A stretch of DNA of 64,000 nucleotides from assembly GCF_004217225.1 (NCBI RefSeq), contig NZ_SHKM01000001.1, forward strand, positions 1,340,137 through 1,404,136, written 5' to 3'. This DNA is from Azospira oryzae. GTDB taxonomy: Bacteria; Pseudomonadota; Gammaproteobacteria; Burkholderiales; Rhodocyclaceae. Position 1 is the first letter of the stretch. Each line of letters begins with the position of its first letter. A program made the translations under genes and the position numbers. This document shows, piece after piece, positions 8,941 to 19,288 of this stretch. The notes beneath the pieces were generated by a model. The model searched no databases. It worked only from the letters and a program-made list of their open reading frames with translations, and was not told the origin of the DNA.

Positions 8941-10203
8941 ATGCATCTATCCGAACTGAAAAACCTCCACGTCAGCCAATTGCTGGAAATGGCGACGACC
9001 AACGAAATCGAGGGCGCCAACCGGCTGCGCAAGCAGGAGTTGATCTTCGCCCTGCTCAAGAAGCATGCGAAGAAGGGCGAGAGCATCTTCGGCGACGGCG
9101 TCCTGGAAGTGTTGCCCGACGGCTTCGGTTTCCTGCGCTCCCCGGAAACCTCCTACCTGGCCAGTACCGACGACATCTACGTCTCCCCCTCCCAGATCCG
9201 CCGCTTCAACCTGCATACCGGCGACACCATCGAGGGCGAGATCCGCACCCCCAAGGACGGAGAACGCTACTTCGCCCTGGTCAAGGTGGACAAGATCAAC
9301 TACGAGTCCCCGGAAGCGTGCAAGAGCAAGATTCTCTTCGAGAACCTGACGCCCCTGCACCCCTCCTCCCACCTGCACCTGGAGCGGCCGATCCGCGCCG
9401 AGGAGAACACCACCTCCCGCGTCATCGACATGATCGCCCCCATCGGCAAGGGCCAGCGCGGCCTGCTGGTGGCCCCGCCCAAGTCCGGCAAGACCGTGAT
9501 GCTGCAGCACATCGCCCACGCCATCACGGCCAACCATCCGGACGTGCAGCTGATCGTCCTGCTCATCGACGAGCGTCCGGAAGAAGTGACGGAAATGCAG
9601 CGCACCGTGCGCGGCGAAGTGGTGGCCTCCACCTTCGACGAACCGGCCACCCGCCACGTCATCGTCGCCGAAATGGTCATCGAGAAGGCCAAGCGCCTGG
9701 TGGAACACAAGAAGGATGTGGTCATCCTGCTCGACTCCATCACCCGCCTGGCCCGCGCCTACAACACCGTGCAGCCCGCCTCCGGCAAGGTGCTGACCGG
9801 CGGCGTGGACGCCAACGCCCTGCAGAAGCCCAAGCGCTTCTTCGGCGCTGCCCGCAACATCGAGGAAGGCGGCTCCCTCACCATCATCGCCACCGCCCTG
9901 GTGGAAACCGGCTCCCGCATGGACGACGTGATCTACGAAGAGTTCAAGGGCACCGGCAACATGGAAATCCACCTGGATCGCCGCATGGCCGAGAAGCGCA
10001 TCTACCCGGCCATCAACGTGAACCGCTCCGGCACCCGCCGCGAGGAACTGCTGCTGAAGCCCGACGTGCTGCAGAAGATGTGGGTGCTGCGCAAGCTCCT
10101 GTACAACATGGACGACCTGGAAGCGATGGAATTCCTGCTGGACAAGGTCAAGGCCACCAAGGCCAACGCCGAGTTCTTCGACGCCATGCGCAGCGGCCGC
10201 TGA
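8941..10203 (+). CDS. rho: Transcription termination factor Rho
   Basis: 420 residues, the standard length. Hexameric RNA-dependent ATPase/helicase that ends transcription at C-rich unstructured RNA. Rho_N region at residues 1-50 ([17 protein letters not shown]), cold-shock-type RNA-binding domain around 50-125 ([10 protein letters not shown]), Walker A PPKSGKT, Walker B VVILLDS, Q-loop/R-loop region [19 protein letters not shown]. No insert domain is present. The gene has a long untranslated leader with rut-like composition and is followed by rpmE. Confidence 0.98.
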   Translation: MHLSELKNLHVSQLLEMATTNEIEGANRLRKQELIFALLKKHAKKGESIFGDGVLEVLPDGFGFLRSPETSYLASTDDIYVSPSQIRRFNLHTGDTIEGEIRTPKDGERYFALVKVDKINYESPEACKSKILFENLTPLHPSSHLHLERPIRAEENTTSRVIDMIAPIGKGQRGLLVAPPKSGKTVMLQHIAHAITANHPDVQLIVLLIDERPEEVTEMQRTVRGEVVASTFDEPATRHVIVAEMVIEKAKRLVEHKKDVVILLDSITRLARAYNTVQPASGKVLTGGVDANALQKPKRFFGAARNIEEGGSLTIIATALVETGSRMDDVIYEEFKGTGNMEIHLDRRMAEKRIYPAINVNRSGTRREELLLKPDVLQKMWVLRKLLYNMDDLEAMEFLLDKVKATKANAEFFDAMRSGR

Positions 10204-10316
10204 GGCCCGGCGGCGCCCCGACAAAACATTTGCAACTACTGGAAAGTTCAGGGATAATCCCGCGTTTTCCAGGGGCCGGTCACAACCGCCGGCCAAGAGA
10301 CTCGAAAGGACACACC

Positions 10317-10532
10317 ATGAAGCCCGGTATCCACCCCGAATACAACGACATCCAGGTCACCTGCTCCTGCGGCGCCACCTTCACCACCAAGTCCACCATG
10401 GGCAAGCCCCTGAACGTGGAAGTGTGCTCCTCCTGCCACCCGTTCTACACCGGCAAGCAGAAGATCATGGACACCGCCGGCCGCGTTGAAAAGTTCAACC
10501 AGAAGTTCGGCAACCTGCGCAAGTCCGCCTAA
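10317..10532 (+). CDS. rpmE: Ribosomal protein bL31
   Basis: 71 residues, too short to stand out but clear: it begins [18 protein letters not shown]. Four cysteines (CSC and CSSC) mark the zinc-binding C+ form of L31, as opposed to the zinc-free paralogue made under zinc starvation. GAAAGGA precedes the ATG and an intrinsic terminator follows at 10571. It is on the same strand as rho, separated by 113 bases. Confidence 0.96.
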   Translation: MKPGIHPEYNDIQVTCSCGATFTTKSTMGKPLNVEVCSSCHPFYTGKQKIMDTAGRVEKFNQKFGNLRKSA

Positions 10533-10570
10533 GCTTCTGCGGACGATCCGGCGCCTGGCGCCGCGCAATG

Positions 10571-10598
10571 AAAAAGGCAGCCACGGGCTGCCTTTTTT
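10571..10598 (+). terminator. Intrinsic terminator after rpmE
   Basis: Stem GGCAGCC (10576-10582), loop ACG, GGCTGCC (10586-10592), then six T (10593-10598); preceded by a run of A. Strong rho-independent terminator for rpmE. Confidence 0.9.
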
Positions 10599-10634
10599 GC
10601 TTTGACCGCCCTTACCTCCAGTCACCTATCGGCC

Positions 10635-12278
10635 ATGATCGACCGCCACTTCCCCGGCCCCGCCACGCGCTACCCCGTCCCTTTCCGGGGACTGCCCCTG
10701 CTCCTGCTGCTCGCCCTGTTCCTGCTGCCGGGACTGGTGGGCCACGATCCGTGGAAGGCCGAGGACGCCACCCACCTGGGCATCGTCTGGCGCCTGCTGC
10801 AGGGCGACGGCGGCCTGGTCCTGCAACTGGGGCGGGATGCCTGGCCCGACGCCATGCCGCTCTACTACTGGACCGCAGCCCTGGCCGCCAAGGCCTTCGC
10901 CTGGCTGCTGCCCTGGTTCGACGGGGCGCGCCTGGCCACCGCCCTCTATGCCGCCCTGACCCTGGGTTTTCTCGCCCTGGCCAGCCGGGAGCTGCACGGC
11001 CGCGACGAAAGCGCCTCTGCCCCCCTGCTGCTGGCCGGCTGCATCGGCCTGCTGGTGCATAGCCACGAAGCCCAGCCGGCCATCGCCTTCCTCGCCGCCC
11101 AGGCCGCCACCCTGGCCGGCCTCACCCTGCTGCGGCGCCACCCCTGGAGCGGCGCCCTGGTCTTCGGCGGCGGCGCCCTGACAGCCTTCCTCGCCGCCGG
11201 CCTGGCCGCCCTGCCCGGCCTGCTCCTGCCCCTGGTGCTGCTGCCCTGGCTGGCGCCGCGCAAAACCCTGGTCGTCCCCCTGTTGCTGCTGTCCCTGGCC
11301 CTGTCCGCCATCGGCCCCCTGCTATGGTCCGTGCTGCTGACCCCGGCCCAGGCCGGCGTCTGGTGGAACGGGGAACTGGCCCAGCTGCGCAGCCTGGAAG
11401 CCAGCTGGCGCAACGCCCTGGTCCTGCTCAACATGCTGCCCTGGTACGCCTGGCCGGCCTTGCCCCTGGCCCTGTGGACCCTGTGGGCCCGGCGCCGGGA
11501 ATGGCTGACCGCGACGCCCGCCCCGGCCCTGCTGCTGCCCCTGGCGGCCTTCCTCGCCAGTTTCCTCACCGTGGTCAGCACCGTGGATGCCAAGAGCGTG
11601 GCCGCCCTGCCCCTGCTGCCCCCCCTGGCCCTGCTCGGCGCCGGCGGCATCAAGACCCTGCGCCGCGGCGCCACCAATCTTTTTGACTGGTTCGGCATGA
11701 TGACCTTCACCGTGGCCGCCGCCCTCATCTGGCTGGGCTGGAGCGCCATGGTCTTCGGCCTGCCGCCCAAGATCGCCCGCAATTTCGTCAAGCTGGCGCC
11801 GGGCTTCGAAGGCAGCTTCGCCCTGTTCCCCGTGCTCTTCGCCCTGGCCCTCAGCGCCGCCTGGTTCTGGCTCATTTTCTCCTCGCCCCGTTCGCCCTAC
11901 CGGGGCCTGACCCACTGGACCGCCGGCGTCACCCTGCTGTGGGGGCTGGTGGCCGCCCTGTGGTTCCCCTGGGTGGACTACGGCAAGAGCTACCGCCCGG
12001 TGGTGGCCGGCCTGACCCAGGCCCTGCCGGCCAAGCACGGCTGCGTCGCGGTGCGGGGCGAACTGTCGCCGGCCCTGAAGGCCTCCCTCGACATCTTCGG
12101 CGACCTGCGTCCCCTGCCCCTGGCCAGCAGCGAAGGCAAGCGCTGCGACTGGATGCTGGCCCTGGTGCCGGTGAAGAGCAGCGGCACCGCCGGCACCGGC
12201 TGGGAACGGGTCTGGGAAGGCGCCCGCCCCGGCGACAAGACGGAAAGGCTGCGTCTGTACCAGCGCCGCGCCGGCTGA
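10635..12278 (+). CDS. Polytopic GT-C-type glycosyltransferase (ArnT/PMT-like)
   Basis: About 547 residues with roughly ten or more hydrophobic helices. After the first helix comes HDPWKAEDATHLGI, the acidic motif in the first periplasmic loop of GT-C enzymes that use polyprenyl-phosphate sugars. This suggests transfer of a sugar to a lipid or protein on the periplasmic side; substrate cannot be read. A TTG start 11 codons upstream would sit right against the rpmE terminator, so the ATG at 10635 is preferred. The C-terminal 130 residues form a soluble domain (VDYGKSYRPVVAGLTQ onward). No glycan cluster surrounds it. Confidence 0.75.
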   Translation: MIDRHFPGPATRYPVPFRGLPLLLLLALFLLPGLVGHDPWKAEDATHLGIVWRLLQGDGGLVLQLGRDAWPDAMPLYYWTAALAAKAFAWLLPWFDGARLATALYAALTLGFLALASRELHGRDESASAPLLLAGCIGLLVHSHEAQPAIAFLAAQAATLAGLTLLRRHPWSGALVFGGGALTAFLAAGLAALPGLLLPLVLLPWLAPRKTLVVPLLLLSLALSAIGPLLWSVLLTPAQAGVWWNGELAQLRSLEASWRNALVLLNMLPWYAWPALPLALWTLWARRREWLTATPAPALLLPLAAFLASFLTVVSTVDAKSVAALPLLPPLALLGAGGIKTLRRGATNLFDWFGMMTFTVAAALIWLGWSAMVFGLPPKIARNFVKLAPGFEGSFALFPVLFALALSAAWFWLIFSSPRSPYRGLTHWTAGVTLLWGLVAALWFPWVDYGKSYRPVVAGLTQALPAKHGCVAVRGELSPALKASLDIFGDLRPLPLASSEGKRCDWMLALVPVKSSGTAGTGWERVWEGARPGDKTERLRLYQRRAG

Positions 12279-12311
12279 GGCCGCCGCAAGGATCGCCTTT
12301 TTCCAGACAAG

Positions 12312-12360
12312 AAAAAACCCGGGCCCCTGTTCCTGCGAAGGAGAGGGGCCCGGGCTTTTT
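12312..12360. terminator. Bidirectional terminator between convergent genes
   Basis: An 11-bp perfect stem (CCCGGGCCCCT at 12318-12328 with AGGGGCCCGGG at 12344-12354), six A before it and five T after it. It serves the glycosyltransferase on the plus strand and the cytochrome gene on the minus strand. Confidence 0.9.
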
Positions 12361-12388
12361 GACGACGCCAGACGCGGGCTGAAGCAGC

Positions 12389-13075
12389 TCAGCGCTTGGT
12401 GGTCAGGTAGGCGGCCACGGCCTTGATGTCGTCGTTGGTCAGGGGCGCGGTGGCGATCTGCATCAGGGGATCGATGCGCTCGCCGGTCTTGTCCCGGTAA
12501 CGGGTGATGGAGCGGATCAGGTATTCCTTCTGCTGGCCTGCCAGGCGGGCAATTTTCTCGTTGCCGCGGGCGTCCTCGCCGTGGCAGCGCACGCACAGCT
12601 TGCCGAAGGTATCCTGGCCGCGGCGCACCAGGGCGGCGTCCGCATTGCCCGGCACCACCTTGGACTCGGAATAGAACAGGGAAATCTGCACCCGCTCGTC
12701 GTCGGACAGCACCTTGATCAGGCCCTGCATGAATTCATCCTTGCGCTGGCCGGAGCCGAACTTGCGGATCTGCTCCAGCAGGTAGGCCGGGTTCTGGCCC
12801 GCCAGGTTGGGCACTTCCGGGTACTTGCTGTTGCCGTCCTCGCCGTGACAGTTGGCGCAGAAGAAGGAGGCCTTCTTGCCGGCGGCGACGGCGGCGGCGA
12901 TGTTGATCTTCATGGCCGCCAGCTTTTCTTCCGGCGTGGTCGGGGCCGGCGCGGCGGCGGGGGCCGGGGCGGTTTCCTTCTTGGGCGGCGCGGCGTGCGC
13001 GGGCGCCGCCAGCAGACCCAGGGACAGGCTCAGGGCAAGGGGCAGGGGAAATGCCATTCCCAGAATTTTTCTCAT
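12389..13075 (-). CDS. Dihaem cytochrome c4-type protein
   Basis: 228 residues. An N-terminal signal peptide (MRKILGMAFPLPLALSL, cleavage probably after AHA) is followed by an Ala/Pro-rich linker and two class I cytochrome c domains, with haem motifs CANCH and CVRCH. Cytochrome c4 proteins carry electrons in the periplasm to terminal oxidases or reductases. GGAGG five bases before the ATG at 13075 decides that start over one four codons upstream. The Ala/Pro stretch (about residues 29-50) is longer than in typical c4 and may act as a flexible spacer. Confidence 0.88.
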   Translation of the reverse strand: MRKILGMAFPLPLALSLSLGLLAAPAHAAPPKKETAPAPAAAPAPTTPEEKLAAMKINIAAAVAAGKKASFFCANCHGEDGNSKYPEVPNLAGQNPAYLLEQIRKFGSGQRKDEFMQGLIKVLSDDERVQISLFYSESKVVPGNADAALVRRGQDTFGKLCVRCHGEDARGNEKIARLAGQQKEYLIRSITRYRDKTGERIDPLMQIATAPLTNDDIKAVAAYLTTKR

Positions 13076-13114
13076 TGTTCCTCCCAACGTGGTAAATGTT
13101 TTTTCCGCGGATTC

Positions 13115-13660
13115 TCAGACCCGCAGGAATTTTTCGCGGTAGTACCGCAATTCTTCGATGGATTCGTGGATGTCGGAAAGGGCCGTGTGCAGGCCCTTCT
13201 TGGCGAAGCCCTGGGCCACCTCGGGCGCCCAGCGCCGGCACAGCTCCTTGAGGGTGCTCACATCCAGATTCCGGTAATGGAAATAGTCTTCCAGGGCCGG
13301 CATGTAGCGGGCCATGAAACGGCGGTCCTGGCCGATGGAATTGCCGCACATGGGCGTGGCGCGGCGGGGCACCCACTGGGCCATGAAGGCCAGGGCCTCG
13401 GCCTCGACCTTGGCCTCGTCGGTGGCGGAAGCGCGCACCCGGTCGATCAGGCCGGACTTGCCGTGGGTGTTCTTGTTCCAGTCGTCCATGCCGTCCAGCA
13501 CCGCCTCGGCCTGGTGCACGGCCCACACGGGGGACTCGGCCAGGACGTTGAGATTGACGTCGGTGACCACCATGGCCATTTCGATGATGCGATCCTGGTC
13601 CGGGTTGAGGCCGGTCATTTCCATGTCCAGCCAGACGAGGTGGTTTGCGTCCTGTGCCAT
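13115..13660 (-). CDS. orn: Oligoribonuclease
   Basis: 181 residues, 3'-5' exonuclease of the DEDDh family that finishes RNA decay by degrading di- and short oligonucleotides, including the pGpG product of cyclic-di-GMP turnover. Catalytic residues are seen in WLDMEMTGL (first D and E), [24 protein letters not shown] (D) and [13 protein letters not shown] (H and D). Length and order match Orn exactly. The divergent neighbour is an M48 peptidase gene, as in many beta- and gammaproteobacteria. Confidence 0.97.
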   Translation of the reverse strand: MAQDANHLVWLDMEMTGLNPDQDRIIEMAMVVTDVNLNVLAESPVWAVHQAEAVLDGMDDWNKNTHGKSGLIDRVRASATDEAKVEAEALAFMAQWVPRRATPMCGNSIGQDRRFMARYMPALEDYFHYRNLDVSTLKELCRRWAPEVAQGFAKKGLHTALSDIHESIEELRYYREKFLRV

Positions 13661-13800
13661 AATCCGAGGAGAAACTTGCGAAGCCTCTATTTTGTCACAG
13701 CTTCATGCCGGCTGACTGCCTTCCTGCATCATCGGCCTGCCGAACCTGCCCCGGACCAGCCCCGAATCCGCTTTTTCCCTGTCGAGACGACTTTCCTGCC

Positions 13801-15072
13801 GTGACCTTCACCCTCGTATTCCTCGCCGCCCTCCTCCTCAGCCTGGCCCTGCGCCTGGGTCTGGCCCGGCGCCAGATCGCCCACGTCCAGGCCCACCGCG
13901 GGGCGGTGCCGGCCGAATTCTCCGCCCGCGTCTCCCTGGAGGCCCACCAGAAGGCCGCCGACTACACCGTGGCCCGGAACCGCTTCGGCATGGCCGCCAC
14001 CCTCCTGGAAGCCCTGGTCCTGCTCGGCTTCACCCTGGGCGGTGGCATCCAGGCCCTGCACGGCCTGTGGCAGGGCTGGCTGCCGGACAGCCCCCTGGGC
14101 TACGGTCTCGGCCTAATCGGCAGCGTCACCCTCATTTCCGGCGCCATCGACCTGCCCTTCGCCTGGTACCGCCAGTTCGTGCTGGAGGAGCGTTTCGGCT
14201 TCAACCGCATGACCCCGGCCCTGTTCCTCACCGACCTGCTCAAAAGCACCCTGCTGGGCGCCGCCATCGGCGCCCCGGTGGTGCTGGCGGTGCTGTGGCT
14301 GATGGGCTCCATGGGCGAGAACTGGTGGCTCTACGTCTGGCTCTTCTGGTCCGGCTTCAATCTTTTGCTGCTGTTCATCTACCCGACCTGGATCGCCCCC
14401 CTCTTCAACAAGTTCGCGCCCCTGGAAGCGGGCGAGCTGAAATCCCGCATCGAGGCCCTGCTGGCCCGCTGCGGTTTCGCCGCCTCCGGCCTCTTCGTCA
14501 TGGACGGCTCCAAACGCAGCGCCCACGGCAACGCCTATTTCACCGGCTTCGGCAAGAACAAGCGCATCGTCTTCTTCGACACCCTGCTCTCCCGCCTCTC
14601 CCCGGTAGAGGCCGAAGCGGTGCTGGCCCACGAACTGGGCCATTTCAAGCGGCGCCACATCGTCAAGCGCATCGCCCTGCTCTTTGCCATGTCCCTGGGC
14701 TTCCTCTGGCTCCTCGGCCAGCTCATGGAAGCGCCCTGGTTCTATGCCGGTCTCGGCGTCTCGGCCCGGAACACGGCCCTGGCCCTGATCCTCTTCTTCA
14801 TGGTGGCGCCGGTGTTCACCTTCCTGCTGACGCCCCTTTCCAGCCTGCTCTCCCGCCGCCACGAATACGAGGCCGATGCCTACGCGGTGGAGCACGCCGA
14901 CGGCGAGCAACTGGTGGCCGCCCTGGTCAAGCTGTACGAGGACAACGCCAGCACCCTGACCCCGGACCCGCTCCATTCCCTGTTCTACGATTCCCACCCG
15001 CCCGCCGCCCTGCGCATCGCTCACATCACCCGCCTGAGCCAGCGCCGGACCGGCGCCGGGGCAACCGCCTGA
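13801..15072 (+). CDS. M48-family membrane zinc metallopeptidase (Ste24-like)
   Basis: About 423 residues with several transmembrane helices. Zinc site HELGH near residue 278, with the third ligand glutamate in YEADAYAVEHADG downstream. The family resembles eukaryotic CAAX protease Ste24; bacterial members probably cut membrane or misfolded proteins. The GTG at 13801 begins directly at the first hydrophobic helix. An ATG 32 codons upstream would add a Cys/Pro-rich stretch unlike the family, so it is not used. It is followed 11 bases later by phhB. Confidence 0.87.
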   Translation: MTFTLVFLAALLLSLALRLGLARRQIAHVQAHRGAVPAEFSARVSLEAHQKAADYTVARNRFGMAATLLEALVLLGFTLGGGIQALHGLWQGWLPDSPLGYGLGLIGSVTLISGAIDLPFAWYRQFVLEERFGFNRMTPALFLTDLLKSTLLGAAIGAPVVLAVLWLMGSMGENWWLYVWLFWSGFNLLLLFIYPTWIAPLFNKFAPLEAGELKSRIEALLARCGFAASGLFVMDGSKRSAHGNAYFTGFGKNKRIVFFDTLLSRLSPVEAEAVLAHELGHFKRRHIVKRIALLFAMSLGFLWLLGQLMEAPWFYAGLGVSARNTALALILFFMVAPVFTFLLTPLSSLLSRRHEYEADAYAVEHADGEQLVAALVKLYEDNASTLTPDPLHSLFYDSHPPAALRIAHITRLSQRRTGAGATA

Positions 15073-15083
15073 AGGAAAGCGCC

Positions 15084-15419
15084 ATGCTCCTGGACGATCT
15101 GGCCCGCGACACCTGCCGTCACCTCTCCGGCCCCCAGCACCGGCTGGACGACGCCACGGTGGCCATGCTGCTGCCCCTGCTGCCCGGCTGGAGCCGGGAG
15201 GACGGCCATATCGCCAAGACTTTCCATTTCACCGGCTACGAGGCGGCCATGCTCTTCGCCAACGGCGTCGCCTGGCTGGCCCAGCGGCAAAACCATCACC
15301 CGGAACTGCAAGTGAACTACAACACCGTGCGCGTCACCTACGGCACCCACGACGTGGGCGGCCTCTCCCGCAACGACTTCATCTGCGCCGCCAAGATCGA
15401 AGCGCTGGCGGCCCTATGA
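15084..15419 (+). CDS. phhB: Pterin-4a-carbinolamine dehydratase
   Basis: 111 residues. Dehydrates 4a-hydroxytetrahydropterin so the pterin cofactor of phenylalanine hydroxylase can be recycled; in bacteria without that enzyme it may serve molybdopterin or other pterin chemistry. The histidine-rich signature is NHHPELQVNYNTVRVTYGTHD. GAAGGAAAGC precedes the ATG. The stop overlaps the next start as ATGA (15416-15419), so it is coupled to rsgA. Confidence 0.93.
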   Translation: MLLDDLARDTCRHLSGPQHRLDDATVAMLLPLLPGWSREDGHIAKTFHFTGYEAAMLFANGVAWLAQRQNHHPELQVNYNTVRVTYGTHDVGGLSRNDFICAAKIEALAAL

Positions 15420-16303
15420 GCGAGCGCATCCCAGGTCAGGTGGTGGCCGCCCACGGCCGCCAGTACATGGTGGAACTGGCCGGCGGGGAGACCCTGCTGT
15501 GCTTCCCCCGGGGCAAGAAGAGCGACATCGCCTGCGGCGACCGGGTCGAGATCAGCCGCCCGGCCAAGGACCAGGGCGCCATCGAGGCCATCACGCCGCG
15601 CAGTTCCCTGCTCTACCGCTCCAACGAATACCGGCAGAAGCTCATCGCCGCCAACGTCAGCCAGGTGCTGATCGTGGTCGCCACCGAGCCGGGCTTCAGC
15701 TTCGAGCTGGTCTGCCGCACCCTGGTGGCCACCCAGGACCAGGGCGTGGCCGCCCGCATCATCCTCAACAAGTGCGACCTGGCGGACAAGATCGCCCCGG
15801 CCCGCCAGGCCCTGGCCCCCTTCGTCGCCCTCGGCGTGCCGGTGCTGGAGCTTTCCGCCCTGCACGGGGCCGAGGCCCTGCGCCCGCTCCTGGCCGGCCA
15901 CACCAGCCTGCTGGTGGGCCAGTCCGGCATGGGCAAATCGACCCTGGTGAACGCCCTCATTCCCGAAGCCCGGGCCGCCACCCGGGAAATTTCCGAAGCC
16001 CTGGATTCGGGCAAGCACACCACCACCCACGCCCGCCTCTACCACCTGGACCCGGCCAAGCCCGAGGCCGGCGACCTGATCGACTCCCCCGGCCTGCAGG
16101 ATTTCGGCCTGCAGCACCTGTCCCGCAGCGACATCGAGCACGCCTTCGCCGAACTGGCACCCCACCTGGGCCAGTGCCGCTTCCGCGACTGCCGCCACGA
16201 CCGGGAGCCGGACTGCGCCCTGCGCAGCGCCCTCGAAGCAGGCCAGATCGACCCGCGCCGCTGGGCCGTGTTCCGCACCCTGTACCAGGGCGCCAGCAGC
16301 TAG
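15416..16303 (+). CDS. rsgA: Ribosome small subunit-dependent GTPase A
   Basis: 295 residues; circularly permuted GTPase that helps late 30S subunit maturation. The permuted motif order is visible: G4 NKCDL, G5 SALHG, then G1 GQSGMGKSTLVNAL and G3 DSPGLQDF. An OB-fold occupies residues 1-75 and a zinc knuckle CRFRDCRHDREPDC lies near the C-terminus. Translationally coupled to phhB by a 4-base overlap. The 278-base gap that follows holds no gene. Confidence 0.96.
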   Translation: MSERIPGQVVAAHGRQYMVELAGGETLLCFPRGKKSDIACGDRVEISRPAKDQGAIEAITPRSSLLYRSNEYRQKLIAANVSQVLIVVATEPGFSFELVCRTLVATQDQGVAARIILNKCDLADKIAPARQALAPFVALGVPVLELSALHGAEALRPLLAGHTSLLVGQSGMGKSTLVNALIPEARAATREISEALDSGKHTTTHARLYHLDPAKPEAGDLIDSPGLQDFGLQHLSRSDIEHAFAELAPHLGQCRFRDCRHDREPDCALRSALEAGQIDPRRWAVFRTLYQGASS

Positions 16304-16581
16304 GCAGGCCAGGGGCCAGGCAGGACGGCCATCCCGGGCATGCCATGACGGAAAGGCAGGAGGGACGGGCGTCCTGGCGGTGGTATCGGTAGAATCCGGG
16401 CCCGCCGCCGAACCGCCGCCCCGGCCGGAAACGCCGCTGCAAACCGCTCGCCTCCCTTGCTGCCCCACCCGCCGGCCTTGCCGCCGCCAGCCCAACGGCC
16501 ATTCATGCCCTTCCCCACCCTTTCCCCGGCGCCGTCGCCGATCCGTGGGATACTCGCCCCCTCTCTCACCGCCCATCGCCC

Positions 16582-17541
16582 ATGACCAATCCCGCCGCCC
16601 CCGCCAGCCCCAAGCCCGGCCTGCATCCGCGCAACCGCCACGCCCACGGCTACGACTTCGCCACCCTGGCGGCCATCACGCCCGAGCTGGCCCGCTTCAT
16701 CGTCACCACGCCCGCCGGCAGCCCCAGCATCGACTTCGCCAACCCGAAGGCGGTCAAGGCCCTCAACAAGGCCCTGCTGGAAGCGGACTACGGCGTCTCC
16801 GGCTGGGACATCCCCCCCGGCTACCTGTGTCCGCCCATCCCGGGCCGGGCCGACCTGCTGCACCACCTGGCCGACATGCTGGCGGAAGGCAACGAGGGCC
16901 GCATCCCCACCGGGGAGCGGGTGCGGGTGCTGGACATCGGCGTCGGCGCCAACGGCGTCTATCCCCTCATCGGCCACGCCGAATACGGCTGGCGTTTCGT
17001 CGGCGTCGATACGGAGCAGAAGTCCCTGGACAACGTGGCCCGCATCGTCGCCGCCAACGAGCACCTGGCCGGCGCCATCGAGCTGCGCCACCAGCCGGTG
17101 CCGGACAACATCTTCGTCGGCGTGCTGCGCTCCGGCGAGAAGTTCGACCTGACCCTGTGCAACCCGCCCTTCCACGCCTCCGCCGCCGACGCCCGCTTCG
17201 CCAGCGAGCGCAAGCAGAAGAACCTGGGCCAGACGCCGGGCAAGGGCGGCTCCAACTTCGGCGGCCAGGACAACGAGCTGTGGTATCCCGGCGGCGAACG
17301 GGCCTTCCTCACCCGCCTGATCGAGCAGAGCGCCGGCATCCCCAAGCGGGCCCTGTGGTTCTCCGCCCTCATCTCCAAGGCGGAAAACCTGCGCCATGTG
17401 GAAGCGGCCCTGGCCAAGGTCAAGCCCACCGCCAGCCGCATCATTGCCATGAGCCAGGGGCAGAAGCAGAGCCGCCTGGCGGTGTGGAGCTTCGTCGGCC
17501 GGGCCGAGCGGCAGAAGTGGATGCTGGCCCGCTGGGGCTGA
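16582..17541 (+). CDS. rlmF: 23S rRNA (adenine-N6)-methyltransferase RlmF
   Basis: 319 residues; SAM-dependent enzyme that methylates A1618 of 23S rRNA in E. coli (YbiN). Family hallmarks are the N-terminal LHPRNRHAHGYDF, the SAM loop VLDIGVGANGVYPL and the catalytic NPPFH. Length agrees with RlmF. It is alone on its strand and ends in a palindromic terminator shared with leuA. Confidence 0.93.
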   Translation: MTNPAAPASPKPGLHPRNRHAHGYDFATLAAITPELARFIVTTPAGSPSIDFANPKAVKALNKALLEADYGVSGWDIPPGYLCPPIPGRADLLHHLADMLAEGNEGRIPTGERVRVLDIGVGANGVYPLIGHAEYGWRFVGVDTEQKSLDNVARIVAANEHLAGAIELRHQPVPDNIFVGVLRSGEKFDLTLCNPPFHASAADARFASERKQKNLGQTPGKGGSNFGGQDNELWYPGGERAFLTRLIEQSAGIPKRALWFSALISKAENLRHVEAALAKVKPTASRIIAMSQGQKQSRLAVWSFVGRAERQKWMLARWG

Positions 17542-17556
17542 GCCGGCAGCACGAAA

Positions 17557-17582
17557 AAAACGGGGCCCGCGGGCCCCGTTTT
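17557..17582. terminator. Bidirectional palindromic terminator between rlmF and leuA
   Basis: A 26-base perfect palindrome from AAAACGGGG to CCCCGTTTT, so each strand ends in a GC-rich stem plus T-run. It serves rlmF (plus) and leuA (minus). Confidence 0.9.
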
Positions 17583-17605
17583 GCATGCGGCGACGGCCGC
17601 CGGCC

Positions 17606-19288
17606 TCAGGCCGCCTGGTGGGTGCGGAACTGCTGGCCGCTGCGGTTGAGGCCGCTGACGATGGCCTTGAGGGAGGCGGTGACGATGTTGCCGTCGATAC
17701 CGACGCCGTAGAACTCCCGGCCGTCGCAGGCCATCTCGACGAAGGCGCAGGCCCGGGCCTCGCCGCCGTCCTGGCTCGGCGCCATGGAGCGCTCCTCGTA
17801 GCTGCGCACCTGGACCTGCAGGCCGGCGCCGCGCAGGGCATGGATGGCGGCATCGATGGGGCCGTTGCCTTCGCCGCTGAGCAGGTGGGCGGTGCCGTCG
17901 ATGTCCACCGAGAGGCGGATGCCCTGGGCGCTGCCGTGCTCGAACAGGTGGTGCTCCCGATAATGCACCGGCGCCACCGGCTCCAGGTAGGTGCGACAGA
18001 AGAGCTGCCAGATGTCGGCGGCGGTGAGTTCGCTGCCGTGGCTGTCGGCGTGCTGCTGCACCACCCCGGAAAACTCCACCTGCAGTCGGCGCGGCATGAC
18101 CACGCCGTACTCCGTCTCCAGCAGGTAGGCGATGCCGCCCTTGCCCGACTGGCTATTCACCCGGATCACGGAATCATAGCTGCGGCCCACGTCGGCGGGA
18201 TCGATGGGGAGGTAGGGAACGTTCCACGGCGCATCCGCCTTTTGAGCGGAAAAACCCTTCTTGATGGCGTCCTGGTGGGAGCCGGAGAAGGCCGTGAAGA
18301 CGAGATCACCCACATAGGGATGGCGCGGGTGAATGGGCAACTGGTTGCAGTGTTCGACGGTACGGGCGACGGCGTTGATGTCGGAGAAGTCGAGGCCGGG
18401 ATGGACGCCCTGGGTGTACATATTGAGGGCCACGGTGACGATGTCCACATTGCCGGTGCGCTCGCCGTTGCCGAAGAGGCAGCCCTCGACCCGGTCGGCG
18501 CCGGCCATGAGGCCCAGCTCGGCGGCGGCCACGGCGGTGCCCCTGTCGTTGTGGGGGTGCAGGCTGAGGATGACGCTGTCGCGGCGGGCCAGGTGGCGGT
18601 GCATCCACTCGATCTGGTCGGCATAGACGTTGGGCGTGGCCATTTCCACCGTGGTCGGCAGGTTGAGGATCACCTTGTTGTCCGGGGTGGCGCCCCAGGC
18701 GGCGGTGACGGCGTCGCACACTTCCAGGGCGAAATCGAGTTCGGTGGCGGTGAAGGTTTCCGGGCTGTACTCGAGCACCACCTCGGTCTCCGGCATCTCG
18801 GCGGCCAACTGCTTGATCAGGGTGACGGCTTCCACCGCCATGGCCACCACCTCGGCCTTGCTCATGCCGAAGACGAAGTCGCGGAAGGGCTGGGAGGTGG
18901 CGTTATAGACATGGACGATGGCCCGGGGGGCGCCCTTGATGGACTCCATGGTGCGGCGGATGAGGTGTTCCCGGGCCTGGGTGAGGACCTCGATGGTCAC
19001 ATCCTGGGGGATGTGGCCGTCTTCGATGAGGCTGCGCACGAAGTTGAAGTCGGTCTGGGAAGCGGAGGGGAAAGCCACCTCGATTTCCTTGAAGCCCACC
19101 TGGCAGAGGGTCTTGAACATGCGCATCTTCTTCTCGACATTCATCGGCTCGAAGAGGGACTGGTTGCCGTCCCGCAGGTCCGTGCTCATCCACATCGGCG
19201 GGGTGGTGATGACCCGGCTGGGCCACTGGCGGTCGGCGAGTTGCACCGGGGCGAAAGGCCGATATTTGCTGGACGGGTTGGACAACAT
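17606..19288 (-). CDS. leuA: 2-isopropylmalate synthase (long form)
   Basis: 560 residues. Condenses 2-ketoisovalerate with acetyl-CoA, the first committed step of leucine synthesis. HMGL-like catalytic domain with [11 protein letters not shown] near residue 35 and metal-binding [14 protein letters not shown]-terminal regulatory (leucine feedback) domain from about residue 430. It begins [15 protein letters not shown] with CAGGAG before the ATG. The rest of the pathway is not nearby. The divergent Lrp-type regulator suggests local control. Confidence 0.96.
   Translation of the reverse strand: MLSNPSSKYRPFAPVQLADRQWPSRVITTPPMWMSTDLRDGNQSLFEPMNVEKKMRMFKTLCQVGFKEIEVAFPSASQTDFNFVRSLIEDGHIPQDVTIEVLTQAREHLIRRTMESIKGAPRAIVHVYNATSQPFRDFVFGMSKAEVVAMAVEAVTLIKQLAAEMPETEVVLEYSPETFTATELDFALEVCDAVTAAWGATPDNKVILNLPTTVEMATPNVYADQIEWMHRHLARRDSVILSLHPHNDRGTAVAAAELGLMAGADRVEGCLFGNGERTGNVDIVTVALNMYTQGVHPGLDFSDINAVARTVEHCNQLPIHPRHPYVGDLVFTAFSGSHQDAIKKGFSAQKADAPWNVPYLPIDPADVGRSYDSVIRVNSQSGKGGIAYLLETEYGVVMPRRLQVEFSGVVQQHADSHGSELTAADIWQLFCRTYLEPVAPVHYREHHLFEHGSAQGIRLSVDIDGTAHLLSGEGNGPIDAAIHALRGAGLQVQVRSYEERSMAPSQDGGEARACAFVEMACDGREFYGVGIDGNIVTASLKAIVSGLNRSGQQFRTHQAA

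Noticed and set aside
10602-10634. TTG start for the glycosyltransferase gene
   Set aside because: It begins four bases after the T-run of the rpmE terminator and lacks a ribosome site; the ATG at 10635 is more plausible.
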